From contig JAFSLR010000242.1 in assembly GCA_017448375.1 (NCBI GenBank), forward strand, positions 1-8,250: a stretch of DNA of 8,250 bases, read 5' to 3'. The stretch is from Synergistaceae bacterium (GTDB taxonomy: Bacteria; Synergistota; Synergistia; Synergistales; Aminobacteriaceae). The translations under genes and the position numbers were made by a program. The stretch's first letter is position 1, and the number at the start of each line of letters is the position of its first letter. Under the pieces are notes generated by a model. It saw only the letters and a program-made list of their open reading frames with translations. It was not told the DNA's origin and made no database searches. Of the stretch, positions 1 to 6,436 are shown in pieces.

Positions 1-72
1 ATTGAAGCCTCTGGAGCGTTATACCAAACGTTAGTAGCGAGTTACACCAGCGAAAGCGGACGCGAAGAATGA
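1..72 (+). CDS. possible C-terminal end of an upstream gene (partial, uncertain)
   Basis: Frame 1 is open from the window edge for 23 codons and stops at TGA (70-72). The peptide ends in a hydrophilic tail (..SYTSESGREE). Frame 2 is also open from the edge but stops sooner, at TAG (32-34), giving LKPLERYTKR, so it is equally possible that the upstream gene ends there. Too little is present to assign a family. A weak hairpin at 85-105 followed by a short T-run would fit the end of this transcription unit. Confidence 0.25.
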   Translation: MEASGALYQTLVASYTSESGREE

Positions 73-84
73 GGAAGGGAACGT

Positions 85-110
85 AAGAGCTGATTAATAG
101 CTTTTTATAA
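85..110 (+). terminator. weak hairpin with short T-run upstream of the adenine deaminase gene
   Basis: AAGAGCT (85-91) can pair with AGCTTTT (99-105) around a 7-nt loop, giving a 7-bp stem with one G-T wobble that runs into TTTTTATAA. The stem is weak, so this is either a poor terminator of the preceding gene or a leader structure. I see no convincing -35/-10 pair in 1-133, so readthrough from upstream into the deaminase gene is possible. Confidence 0.25.
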
Positions 111-133
111 GTTTTCTGTAACGGCAAGAAATA

Positions 134-1855
134 ATGAACAAGTTAGCCGCTGTTGCAAGGGGAGACATTCCCGCCGATCTCGTTATTCATAATGCAAAAA
201 TAGCAAACATCTTCACGAACGAATACGAGTTTTCAGACATCGCAGTATATTCTGGGAAAATCGCCGGAATATCTCAGGGCTATACGGGGCGCGTTAATTT
301 TGACGCTGAAGGAAGAGCCGTAATCCCGGGAATGATTGACGGGCACATTCACATTGAGGATACTATGATGACTCCTCCGGCATTCGCCCAGACAGCCGCG
401 CTTCACGGAACATCTACAGTCATGGCCGATCCCCACGAAATATCGAACGCTCTCGGAATGGCCGGGCTTGAATACATGTTCAGGGCCTCTCAGGGATTGC
501 CCGTTGATATATTCTACGGTGCTCCGTCATGCGTTCCGGCTTCGGAGTTCGAGACACCATATGATGAGCTTGACATGACAGCGATAAAGTCGATGTTTGA
601 CCGCAAAATGACTCAGCACTTAGGGGAGATGATGAACTTTCCGGCCGTAATATCTGGGGACTCTGAGGCTTGGGGGAAAATCATGGCCGCAGGGAACGTA
701 CCATTAACCGGCCATGCACCGGGCGTTAGGGGGAAGGCTCTCAACGCTTACATGTCATCAGGGATTGACTCCGACCACGAATGCACAGAGATCGGCGAGG
801 CTCGCGAAAAGTTGTCGCGGGGAATGTGGCTGATGATTCGGGAGGGAGCGTCATTCCTCGACCTTAAAACGCTGATTCCGCTCGTGAAGGAAAATCCCCT
901 TAACGCTGCAAGATGTATGGCAGTAAGCGATGACATTACGGCAAGATATTTGCTTGAGCGCGGGCACATGGACGAGAAAATGAGAATCATGATTCGCGAA
1001 GGGCTTAACCCGTTTACAGCTTTGAGAATGGTTACGCTTTCACCCGCTGAATATTTCAGGCTCTATGACAGGGGGATAATAGCTCCCGGGAAGATTGCGG
1101 ATTTCGTTATTCTTGACGCTCAAGAAATGGACGAGTCATTCAGGATTCATTCGGTCTGGAAAAATGGCCGTCAAATCGTACGTGATGATGATATTTTTGC
1201 GGTAAACGGCGACGAACATTTAGCACCCGTCATGAAAATCCGTGTAACAAAAATCCCTTCAGCCGAAAATATCCGCGTAAAGTCTCAAGGCTCAGAAATA
1301 AACGTAATCGGAGTAACAGAAGGCACAGTGATAACAAAAACTCTCAGAATTACGCCTAAAATTGAGAATGGCTGTGTTGTTCCCAACGCTGAAAATGACG
1401 TGGCAAAAATTGTCGTCCTCGAAAGACACCGTGATACGGGACAATTTGCTGTAGGTTTCGTGAAAGGTCTTGGGATTAGGCGCGGTGCTGTGGGGTCTTC
1501 AGTGGCACATGACGCTCATAATTTCGTGGTTGCGGGTGCTGATGACGATTCAATCATTACGGCGTTGAAGTCTCTTGCTGAGATGGGCGGGGGACTTGTT
1601 GTTTCTGACGGTGAAGAAGTGAAAGCCTCATTTGCGCTTCCTATCGGGGGATTGATGAGCTATCTTCCTGCCGAAAAAGTTTCAGAAAATCTCGCAGTCA
1701 TGGAAAATTCAGCGTCCGAATTGGGCGTTAAGATTGGCCATCCCTTTATGGTGCTTTCGTTCCTTTGCCTGAGCGTAATACCTGAGCTTAGAATCACGGA
1801 TCAGGGATATATTGACATAACCAAAGGCGGAAAACAGAATATTTTTGTGAGATAA
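134..1855 (+). CDS. ade: adenine deaminase (AdeC type)
   Basis: Hydrolyses adenine to hypoxanthine and ammonia in the cytoplasm, a purine salvage step. It belongs to the metal-dependent amidohydrolase superfamily. The 573 aa are close to the usual length. Near the N-terminus lies the metal-binding HxH (H71, H73, in DGHIHIE), then DPHE (99-102), a conserved Glu in LGEMM (E165), GHAPG (H194), SDHE (H215) and SDD (265-267), as expected for a metal-dependent TIM-barrel amidohydrolase. The C-terminal third (about 400-573) is the adenine deaminase C-terminal domain, with AHDAHN (458-463). The N-terminal stretch 'RGDIPADLVIHNAKI' matches the family start, supporting ATG 134, but the ribosome site is poor (CGGCAAG, no real GGAGG). 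The purine permease follows after 36 nt with no terminator between, so the two are very likely co-transcribed. Confidence 0.95.
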   Translation: MNKLAAVARGDIPADLVIHNAKIANIFTNEYEFSDIAVYSGKIAGISQGYTGRVNFDAEGRAVIPGMIDGHIHIEDTMMTPPAFAQTAALHGTSTVMADPHEISNALGMAGLEYMFRASQGLPVDIFYGAPSCVPASEFETPYDELDMTAIKSMFDRKMTQHLGEMMNFPAVISGDSEAWGKIMAAGNVPLTGHAPGVRGKALNAYMSSGIDSDHECTEIGEAREKLSRGMWLMIREGASFLDLKTLIPLVKENPLNAARCMAVSDDITARYLLERGHMDEKMRIMIREGLNPFTALRMVTLSPAEYFRLYDRGIIAPGKIADFVILDAQEMDESFRIHSVWKNGRQIVRDDDIFAVNGDEHLAPVMKIRVTKIPSAENIRVKSQGSEINVIGVTEGTVITKTLRITPKIENGCVVPNAENDVAKIVVLERHRDTGQFAVGFVKGLGIRRGAVGSSVAHDAHNFVVAGADDDSIITALKSLAEMGGGLVVSDGEEVKASFALPIGGLMSYLPAEKVSENLAVMENSASELGVKIGHPFMVLSFLCLSVIPELRITDQGYIDITKGGKQNIFVR

Positions 1856-1875
1856 TAACATCTCATTCTTATAAC

Positions 1876-1891
1876 GGAGAGTGATACAGAA
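1876..1891 (+). promoter_or_regulatory. ribosome binding site of the purine permease gene
   Basis: GGAG at 1876-1879 lies 12 nt before ATG 1892. The spacing is longer than the usual 6-9 nt, but no better site or start is nearby, and the protein begins as NCS2 permeases do. The weak sites of this operon contrast with the consensus sites of the three genes downstream. Confidence 0.5.
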
Positions 1892-3196
1892 ATGTCATTA
1901 TTCAGAATACGCGAGAACGGAAGCACATTCATGACGGAAATTCTTGCGGGCATAACAACTTTCGTAACAATGTCGTATATCATATTCGTGAACCCGGGCA
2001 TTCTCAGCAATACGGGAATGGATTTTGACGCGCTAGTTGTCGTAACGTGCCTTGCGTCCGCGCTCGGAACATTCTGCATGGCCGTATTCGCAAACTACCC
2101 AATAGCACTCGCTCCAGGAATGGGGTTAAATGCTTTCTTTGCGTTCGGCGTTGTCTTGAGCATGAAGATTAACGGTGCGCCTGTAACGTGGCAGATGGCA
2201 CTTACGGCGGTATTCATTGAGGGTGCAATTTTCGCGGTCTTGACTTTGACATCAATACGCGAGCAGATAATGAACTCAATCCCAAAATCCCTCAAAATCG
2301 GAATCTCAGCAGGTATCGGACTGTTCATAGCGTTTATCGGTCTTCAGTCAGCAGGAATCATCGTAAACAATGACGCAACACTCGTAGGATTGGGAAGCCT
2401 CAAGGGAAATACACCAATGATGCTCTCAATGTTAGGGCTTTTCATCATGGCTGTGCTTACTGCGTGGAACGTCAAGGGTGCATTGCTCATCGGGATTATT
2501 GCAGTAACGGGAGTAGCGGCTGCACTGGGACTTATTGAGGTTCCCGAAAAATTTGTTTCAGAGCCTCCGTCAATAATGCCTCTTGTAGGGAAGTTCGATT
2601 TTTCGCTCATTAAAGAGCCGGAGTTCTGGATTGTAGTATTTACGTTTTTCTTTGTTGACTTCTTCGACACACTCGGAACTCTCGTAGGGGTCTGCAACCG
2701 TTCGGGGCTTCTTGACGAAAACGGGAATTTGCCGCGCGCTAAGGGTGCGTTAATGGCCGATGCTATTGCGACAATGGCGGGAGCTGTTATGGGTACGTCA
2801 ACCGTAACAAGCTACGTTGAGTCATCATCGGGTGTTGCTCAGGGAGGCAGAACGGGATTAACGTCAATCGTAACGGCACTGCTATTTGTGGGAGCGATAT
2901 TCTTTACGCCGATCGTGAAAATCGTCCCGGGATATGCGACTGCACCTGCGCTGATTATCGTAGGAGTTTACATGATGATGAGCCTTCGCGACTTGAATTA
3001 TGATGACTGGACGGAGTTAATACCGGCTGTTGTGGGGTTCTTCATGATGCCGTTTGCGTACAGTATTGCAACGGGTATTGAGTTTGCAATCATTCTCTAC
3101 GTCGCAATAAAAATCCTTACGGGTAAATTCAAGGATATATCGTTCCTTATGGTTGTACTTGCTGTACTTTTTGTTGCTAAGGAGCTTTTAGCGTAA
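1892..3196 (+). CDS. NCS2-family purine base permease (AzgA/PbuG type)
   Basis: Integral inner-membrane permease of 434 aa, the usual length. It probably imports adenine, guanine or hypoxanthine in symport with protons. It is of the AzgA/PbuG (COG2252) branch rather than the uracil/xanthine branch, as shown by the start 'FRIRENGSTFMTEILAGITTFVTM', the motif NYPIALAPGMGLNAFF (68-83) in the first transport half, FFFVDFFDTLGTL (252-264) and GTSTVTSYVESSSGVAQGG (301-319). The last two regions form much of the substrate site in this fold. Hydrophobic segments run along the whole chain, consistent with the multi-pass (about 14-helix) NCS2 fold, with few long loops. It sits directly behind adenine deaminase, which fits adenine as one substrate, but specificity cannot be read from sequence alone. 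A strong terminator closes the unit just after the stop codon. Confidence 0.92.
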   Translation: MSLFRIRENGSTFMTEILAGITTFVTMSYIIFVNPGILSNTGMDFDALVVVTCLASALGTFCMAVFANYPIALAPGMGLNAFFAFGVVLSMKINGAPVTWQMALTAVFIEGAIFAVLTLTSIREQIMNSIPKSLKIGISAGIGLFIAFIGLQSAGIIVNNDATLVGLGSLKGNTPMMLSMLGLFIMAVLTAWNVKGALLIGIIAVTGVAAALGLIEVPEKFVSEPPSIMPLVGKFDFSLIKEPEFWIVVFTFFFVDFFDTLGTLVGVCNRSGLLDENGNLPRAKGALMADAIATMAGAVMGTSTVTSYVESSSGVAQGGRTGLTSIVTALLFVGAIFFTPIVKIVPGYATAPALIIVGVYMMMSLRDLNYDDWTELIPAVVGFFMMPFAYSIATGIEFAIILYVAIKILTGKFKDISFLMVVLAVLFVAKELLA

Positions 3197-3210
3197 GTCA
3201 GGAACATTAC

Positions 3211-3246
3211 AGCCGCTCGGTTTGATATGGCCGGGCGGTTTTTTTT
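3211..3246 (+). terminator. intrinsic terminator after the deaminase-permease operon
   Basis: CCGCTCGG (3213-3220) pairs with CCGGGCGG (3231-3238) around a 10-nt loop. The 8-bp stem is GC-rich with one T-G wobble and is followed at once by a run of eight T (3239-3246). It begins about 15 nt after the permease stop, the expected place for a rho-independent terminator. Confidence 0.92.
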
Positions 3247-3276
3247 GTTGAAAAATTATCCCCCTGTTGAGACATT

Positions 3277-3330
3277 ACCCCTCTTTGTCTCCCCTACGTT
3301 AGGGGAGAGGGAACGAAGTGGAAGAGGGGT
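3277..3330. repeat. nested palindromic intergenic element
   Basis: ACCCCTCTT (3277-3285) and AAGAGGGGT (3322-3330) form a perfect 9-bp outer inverted repeat. Within it, TCTCCCCTA (3288-3296) and TAGGGGAGA (3300-3308) form a perfect 9-bp inner hairpin with a 3-nt loop. The two arms are related in sequence (both CCCCT/AGGGG). There is no reading frame and no T-tract, so it is not a simple terminator. It resembles the dispersed palindromic intergenic repeats of many genomes, but only one copy is present here, so repeat status is inferred. Confidence 0.55.
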
Positions 3331-3331
3331 G

Positions 3332-3368
3332 AAAATATCAGAGCATATGAGAGTTTATGAGATATTTT
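3332..3368. repeat. AT-rich inverted repeat upstream of a strong promoter
   Basis: AAAATATC (3332-3339) and GATATTTT (3361-3368) form a perfect 8-bp inverted repeat around 21 nt. The right arm continues into TTTATTTTT just upstream of the -35 box at 3380. The AT-rich tract could act as an UP element, and the dyad could be a regulator site. A weak terminator is less likely because the stem has little GC. Confidence 0.35.
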
Positions 3369-3379
3369 TATTTTTATGC

Positions 3380-3407
3380 TTGACATAAATCATTTATGCT
3401 ATATAAT
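3380..3407 (+). promoter_or_regulatory. sigma-70-type promoter of the DUF1659/DUF2922 genes
   Basis: TTGACA (3380-3385) and TATAAT (3402-3407) both match consensus perfectly, with a 16-bp spacer and an AT-rich tract upstream. Transcription would start near 3414, about 45 nt before the first gene. The spacer contains the dyad CATAAA-TCA-TTTATG (3384-3398). The octamer TTTATGCT occurs at 3373-3380 and again at 3393-3400, exactly 20 bp apart, so the promoter may be controlled by a DNA-binding protein. Confidence 0.85.
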
Positions 3408-3460
3408 ATCCATCGTCAAGCCGGCAATGACAAAAACGAAATGAAAGGAGGCTAACGCAG

Positions 3461-3685
3461 ATGGCAACCGAAACATTAAAGAAAGTCGCAGTAAACTTGA
3501 AGCTCGAAAACGGCACCGACTCAGAAGGCAACCTTAAACTGGTAAACCTCTCACTCGGCACGCTCAGCAAAGACAGCTTCGACGCAGACAAGGCTCTCGG
3601 AATAGTTCAGGTACTCGGCCCGTGCCTCAGCAAAACCATCAATAGCGTTGAGAAAACTACAGTCTCAACAATAGCCGCAGCGTAA
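3461..3685 (+). CDS. DUF1659-family small protein
   Basis: Small protein of 74 aa with no signal peptide or membrane segment, so probably cytoplasmic. The layout fits DUF1659: an early strand with a turn (LKLENGTDSEGNLKLVNLSLG, about 13-33), then a helical part beginning SFDADKALGIVQVLGPCLSKTI (about 39-60), and a Val/Thr-rich tail. The family's function is unknown to me. ATG 3461 is set by a consensus AAAGGAGG (3444-3451) 9 nt upstream. It is the first gene after a consensus promoter and is followed after 45 nt by a DUF2922-type gene, a pairing known from other bacteria, mainly Firmicutes. Strong promoter and ribosome site suggest high expression. The family call is from remembered sequence pattern, not a search. 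Confidence 0.75.
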   Translation: MATETLKKVAVNLKLENGTDSEGNLKLVNLSLGTLSKDSFDADKALGIVQVLGPCLSKTINSVEKTTVSTIAAA

Positions 3686-3730
3686 GCAGTCAGAAATGAC
3701 ATTAACACTCACGAAAGGAGGTGTAAAATT

Positions 3731-3952
3731 ATGGCATCAGGCACGAAATTAGTACTCGGTTTCGAGACAAGCTCAGGAAGAAGCATGACTTTAACCTACA
3801 ATCACGCGAGGCCGTCCTCAAGTCTTGCAAACGTTAAAGCACTCATGAACGGGATTATCACTAACGGGAGCATTTTTACAAGCGTTCCCGCAGTCGCAAA
3901 AAGCGCAAAAGAAGTAACTACTACGGAAAGCGTCTATGATTTGGACGAATAA
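3731..3952 (+). CDS. DUF2922-family small protein
   Basis: Small protein of 73 aa, with no signal peptide or membrane segment. The pattern fits DUF2922: an N-terminal strand (TKLVLGFET), a Gly-Arg turn followed by a second strand (SMTLTYNHARP), a helix with VKALMNGIITNGSIF (about 34-48) matching the family's 'V..aM..ii....iF' core, and a C-terminal strand ending VYDLDE, like the usual 'a.lVert.teld' ending. No biochemical role is known to me. ATG 3731 has a near-perfect AAAGGAGGT (3714-3722) 8 nt upstream. It shares the promoter at 3380-3407 with the DUF1659 gene and no terminator lies between them, so the two are presumably made together, perhaps as partners in one structure. Confidence 0.75.
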   Translation: MASGTKLVLGFETSSGRSMTLTYNHARPSSSLANVKALMNGIITNGSIFTSVPAVAKSAKEVTTTESVYDLDE

Positions 3953-3985
3953 CGCAGAAATATCCCAATATCTACAAAATATCTC

Positions 3986-4020
3986 AATCCCTCAGATGAA
4001 AAAAGTCTGGGGGATTTCTT
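3986..4020 (+). terminator. hairpin terminator after the DUF2922 gene
   Basis: AATCCCTCAGA (3986-3996) pairs with TCTGGGGGATT (4006-4016), an 11-bp stem with one T-G wobble and a 9-nt A-rich loop. The following tract (TCTTCATGTTTT) is an imperfect T-run, so termination may be partial. It stands 33 nt after the stop codon and before the next promoter. Confidence 0.7.
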
Positions 4021-4036
4021 CATGTTTTCCCAAAAA

Positions 4037-4065
4037 TTGACATACTCATTTTCATAAGCTAGAAT
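4037..4065 (+). promoter_or_regulatory. sigma-70-type promoter of glnN
   Basis: TTGACA (4037-4042) is followed by a 17-bp spacer and TAGAAT (4060-4065), one mismatch from TATAAT. Transcription would start near 4072, leaving a leader of about 57 nt before the glnN start. It lies after the preceding terminator, so glnN is probably its own unit. Confidence 0.8.
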
Positions 4066-4075
4066 AACTTTCACA

Positions 4076-4108
4076 TTAAGCAGAATTATTCACAATTTTA
4101 CTGCTTAA
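4076..4108 (+). promoter_or_regulatory. inverted repeat in the glnN leader
   Basis: TTAAGCAG (4076-4083) and CTGCTTAA (4101-4108) form a perfect 8-bp inverted repeat with a 17-nt AT-rich spacer. It starts about where transcription begins and ends 5 nt before the ribosome site AAAGGAG (4114-4120). It may be an operator just downstream of the promoter or an RNA hairpin affecting translation. I do not recognise the sequence as a known nitrogen-regulator site. Confidence 0.4.
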
Positions 4109-4128
4109 CATCGAAAGGAGTTTTATTT

Positions 4129-6246
4129 ATGTCGGAGATTAAATCCGTTCACGAAATTTTCGGCTCAATGATTTTTGACCGCCGTGTAATGCGTGAAAAG
4201 CTCAATCCTGATATATATTCGCAGGTCATTGACGCTATGGAGGGAAGACAGCACCTTTCAGCAGAAGCAGCTGACATTGTAGCAGGTGCAATGAAAGACT
4301 GGGCCGTCTCAAAAGGCGCAACTCACTGGTCGCACTGGTTCCAGCCCCAGACAGAATTAACCGCCGAAAAACATCTCGCCTTCACAATACCCGATGAAGA
4401 CGGTAACCCCATAGAGACTTTCAGGGGTCATAACCTCGCTCAAGGTGAGCCGGACGCTTCAAGTTTCCCGTCAGCAGGAACTCGCTCAACATTCGAGGCC
4501 CGCGGATATTCTGCGTGGGACATCTCAAGCCCCGCTTTTATCGTCAAAACTCCCAAAGGCGGTACACTCTTCATTCCGTCCGTTTTCCTCTCGTTTGACG
4601 GTACGCCGTTAGACCTCAAAACACCGTTATTGCGCGCACTTGACGCTGTAGAGAGCAGAGCGTTCAAACTCTTGCGGACACTCGGACAGAGGGGTATACG
4701 TTTCGTGAAAATGACCGTAGGGGCTGAACAGGAATACTTCTTGCTTGACCGTCCAAGAGCACAGCTGAGGCCGGATATACGTTTCTGCGGAAGGACATTA
4801 ATCGGTGCTCAGCCGGCTAAAGATCAGAAATTGGATCATCATTACATGGGCGCGATTCATGGCCGTGTATTGAGGTACATGGAGGACGTTGAGAGAGATT
4901 TGGCACGGTTAGGCGTTTCCGTGATGACGAGGCACAATGAGGTTGCACGCTGCCAGTTTGAATTTGCCCATCTCTATTCGGACGCTAACAGGGCTTGCGA
5001 CCAGAACCAAATCTTAATGGAAACGATGAGGAAATTAGCCCGCCAGCATGAATTGAGATTGTTGTTCCACGAAAAGCCGTTTGCAGGAATGAACGGTTCA
5101 GGAAAACACACAAACATCTCACTCGTTGACAGTGAAGGGCGAAACCTCCTCAAGCCGTCAAACTCCCATCGCAGAAATGTAGTGTTCTTGACGTTCCTTT
5201 CAGCCGTAGTACTGGGCGTGTCGAGATTTCACAGCCTCCTTCAAGCGTCAGTCGCAACAGCAGGTAACCTCTTCCGTCTCGGCGGACATGAAGCACCCCC
5301 GTCAATCATTAGCGTATATTTAGGGTCTGCGCTTACAGATTTGATACGAAGACTTGATGACGCTGATGTTTCGTTGCCGGAGAAAAAAGCTATGGATTTG
5401 GGGATTGCGAAACTTCCAGACATTATCCCGTATGACTCAGACCGTAACCGCACCAGCCCTGTAGCTTTCACAGGGGATAAATTCGAGTTCCGCGCACCGG
5501 GGGCAAGTCAGAGCATAGCACTTCCGGTAACTATGTTTGCGTCATTATGGGCGTGGGGAATTGAACAGGTTACGGGAATAATTGAGGCCAAAATCGCTGA
5601 GGGTAAAGACCCCATTGACGCTTCACTTGAGGCTGCACGTGAGGCCTTCAGAATGGGCGCAAATGTTCTCTTTGAAGGGGACGCTTATTCGCAGGAATGG
5701 CACAATGAGGCTAAACAGCGCGGGTTAATCGAGGCTGAAACTATGCCCGACAAAATTGACCTCCTCTTGAAGCCCGAAAATCGCGAAATGTTAGAGGCTC
5801 TCGGGGTCTACCGCGCTCATGAGCTGGAGAATTTACGCTCCGTGAGAATGGAGAGCTTTGCGACCGGGCTTGAGGTTGAAGCGGCTGTGCTCTATGACAT
5901 GTTATGGGAAGGAGTCTTGCCGGCAATCTCGAAACAGCTGACGTTGGAGCGTGAGTCAATGCTCTACTTCGAGAACGTTGACTTCGGCGACATGACTCCG
6001 TGGCGGGATTACGTCGGCGGATTGGGACGCGCTAAGAACGCTCTCATAAGGGACGCGAATAACCTCTTCGAGCTTAAGGGCCGTCTCGCCGGAATGAATG
6101 CACGTGAACGCGCTGATTTCCTTACAGGGACGATAATTCCGTTGATGGACGAGATTCGCGCTAAATGTGATATGGCTGAGCTTACGATTGCGGCGGATAT
6201 TTGGCCGTACCCAATTTACAGGAACTTGTTATCACTGTCGGCTTAA
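4129..6246 (+). CDS. glnN: type III glutamine synthetase (GlnN)
   Basis: Makes glutamine from glutamate, ammonia and ATP in the cytoplasm. The 705 aa length and the motifs mark the large type III enzyme, not GlnA types I or II. In order: FGSMIFDRRVMREKL (11-25), EPDASSFPSAG (107-117), TFEARGYSAWD (121-131), GAEQEYFLLD (198-207; E200 and E202 are expected metal ligands), HNEVARCQFEFA (269-280; E271, E278), KPFAGMNGSGKHTN (316-329; H327), NRTSPVAFTGDKFEFR (440-455; E453, R455) and the ending WPYPIYRNLL (692-701). All expected catalytic residues are present. The 'HNEVARCQFEFA' segment differs from the common 'HNEVAPAQHELA'. Start ATG 4129 has AAAGGAG (4114-4120) 8 nt upstream. The gene has its own promoter, with an inverted repeat in the leader. 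It lies just beyond genes for a purine permease and an ammonia-releasing deaminase, which fits nitrogen assimilation. Confidence 0.95.
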   Translation: MSEIKSVHEIFGSMIFDRRVMREKLNPDIYSQVIDAMEGRQHLSAEAADIVAGAMKDWAVSKGATHWSHWFQPQTELTAEKHLAFTIPDEDGNPIETFRGHNLAQGEPDASSFPSAGTRSTFEARGYSAWDISSPAFIVKTPKGGTLFIPSVFLSFDGTPLDLKTPLLRALDAVESRAFKLLRTLGQRGIRFVKMTVGAEQEYFLLDRPRAQLRPDIRFCGRTLIGAQPAKDQKLDHHYMGAIHGRVLRYMEDVERDLARLGVSVMTRHNEVARCQFEFAHLYSDANRACDQNQILMETMRKLARQHELRLLFHEKPFAGMNGSGKHTNISLVDSEGRNLLKPSNSHRRNVVFLTFLSAVVLGVSRFHSLLQASVATAGNLFRLGGHEAPPSIISVYLGSALTDLIRRLDDADVSLPEKKAMDLGIAKLPDIIPYDSDRNRTSPVAFTGDKFEFRAPGASQSIALPVTMFASLWAWGIEQVTGIIEAKIAEGKDPIDASLEAAREAFRMGANVLFEGDAYSQEWHNEAKQRGLIEAETMPDKIDLLLKPENREMLEALGVYRAHELENLRSVRMESFATGLEVEAAVLYDMLWEGVLPAISKQLTLERESMLYFENVDFGDMTPWRDYVGGLGRAKNALIRDANNLFELKGRLAGMNARERADFLTGTIIPLMDEIRAKCDMAELTIAADIWPYPIYRNLLSLSA

Positions 6247-6436
6247 CGCAGTATTCGACTCCTCATTACATCTCATTACACAGTAACAAAAAACAAAGCC
6301 ACCGGCTAAGTCGGTGGTTTGCTCAATCCTATAAAGGTATAGAAGAACTTCTAGTTACATCACGTTTACTTTCTGTACTTAATTAAGATGAACGAATTTG
6401 TACGAAAACGCACGCAACATTAATTTTATTTATTCT
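6247..6436. other. AT-rich intergenic gap between convergent genes
   Basis: No credible gene lies here. The gap holds a strong hairpin (6296-6320), two smaller adjoining palindromes, CTATA-AAGG-TATAG (6329-6342) and AGAAG-AA-CTTCT (6341-6352), and a 10-bp palindrome CTTAATTAAG (6378-6387). A short open frame across the end of glnN and this gap (6201-6386) has no ribosome site and reads through the hairpin. The rest is AT-rich with nothing recognisable. Confidence 0.6.
6290..6323. terminator. bidirectional hairpin terminator between glnN and the glycosyltransferase gene
   Basis: AAGCCACCGGC (6296-6306) pairs with GTCGGTGGTTT (6310-6320) around a 3-nt loop (TAA). The 11-bp stem includes two G-T wobbles. 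On the + strand it ends in a short TTTG. On the minus strand it is followed by CTTTG and a TTTTTT run, the better terminator. It stands about 50 nt after the glnN stop and about 115 nt after the minus-strand glycosyltransferase stop, so it can serve both convergent units. The hairpin also resembles the ends of IS200/IS605-type elements. Confidence 0.65.

Noticed and set aside
1..133. Purine riboswitch upstream of the adenine deaminase gene
   Set aside because: A purine aptamer would need a three-way junction with a conserved TATA-type core and two kissing loops. The 133 bases show only a weak 7-bp hairpin and none of the conserved core.
3415..3431. GTCA-AGCCGGCAA-TGAC as an operator or hairpin downstream of the promoter
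   Set aside because: The arms are only 4 bp with a 9-nt loop, which is expected by chance.
6201..6386. Small + strand open frame overlapping the end of glnN
   Set aside because: It has no ribosome site, overlaps glnN and its terminator hairpin, and has low-complexity content unlike a protein.
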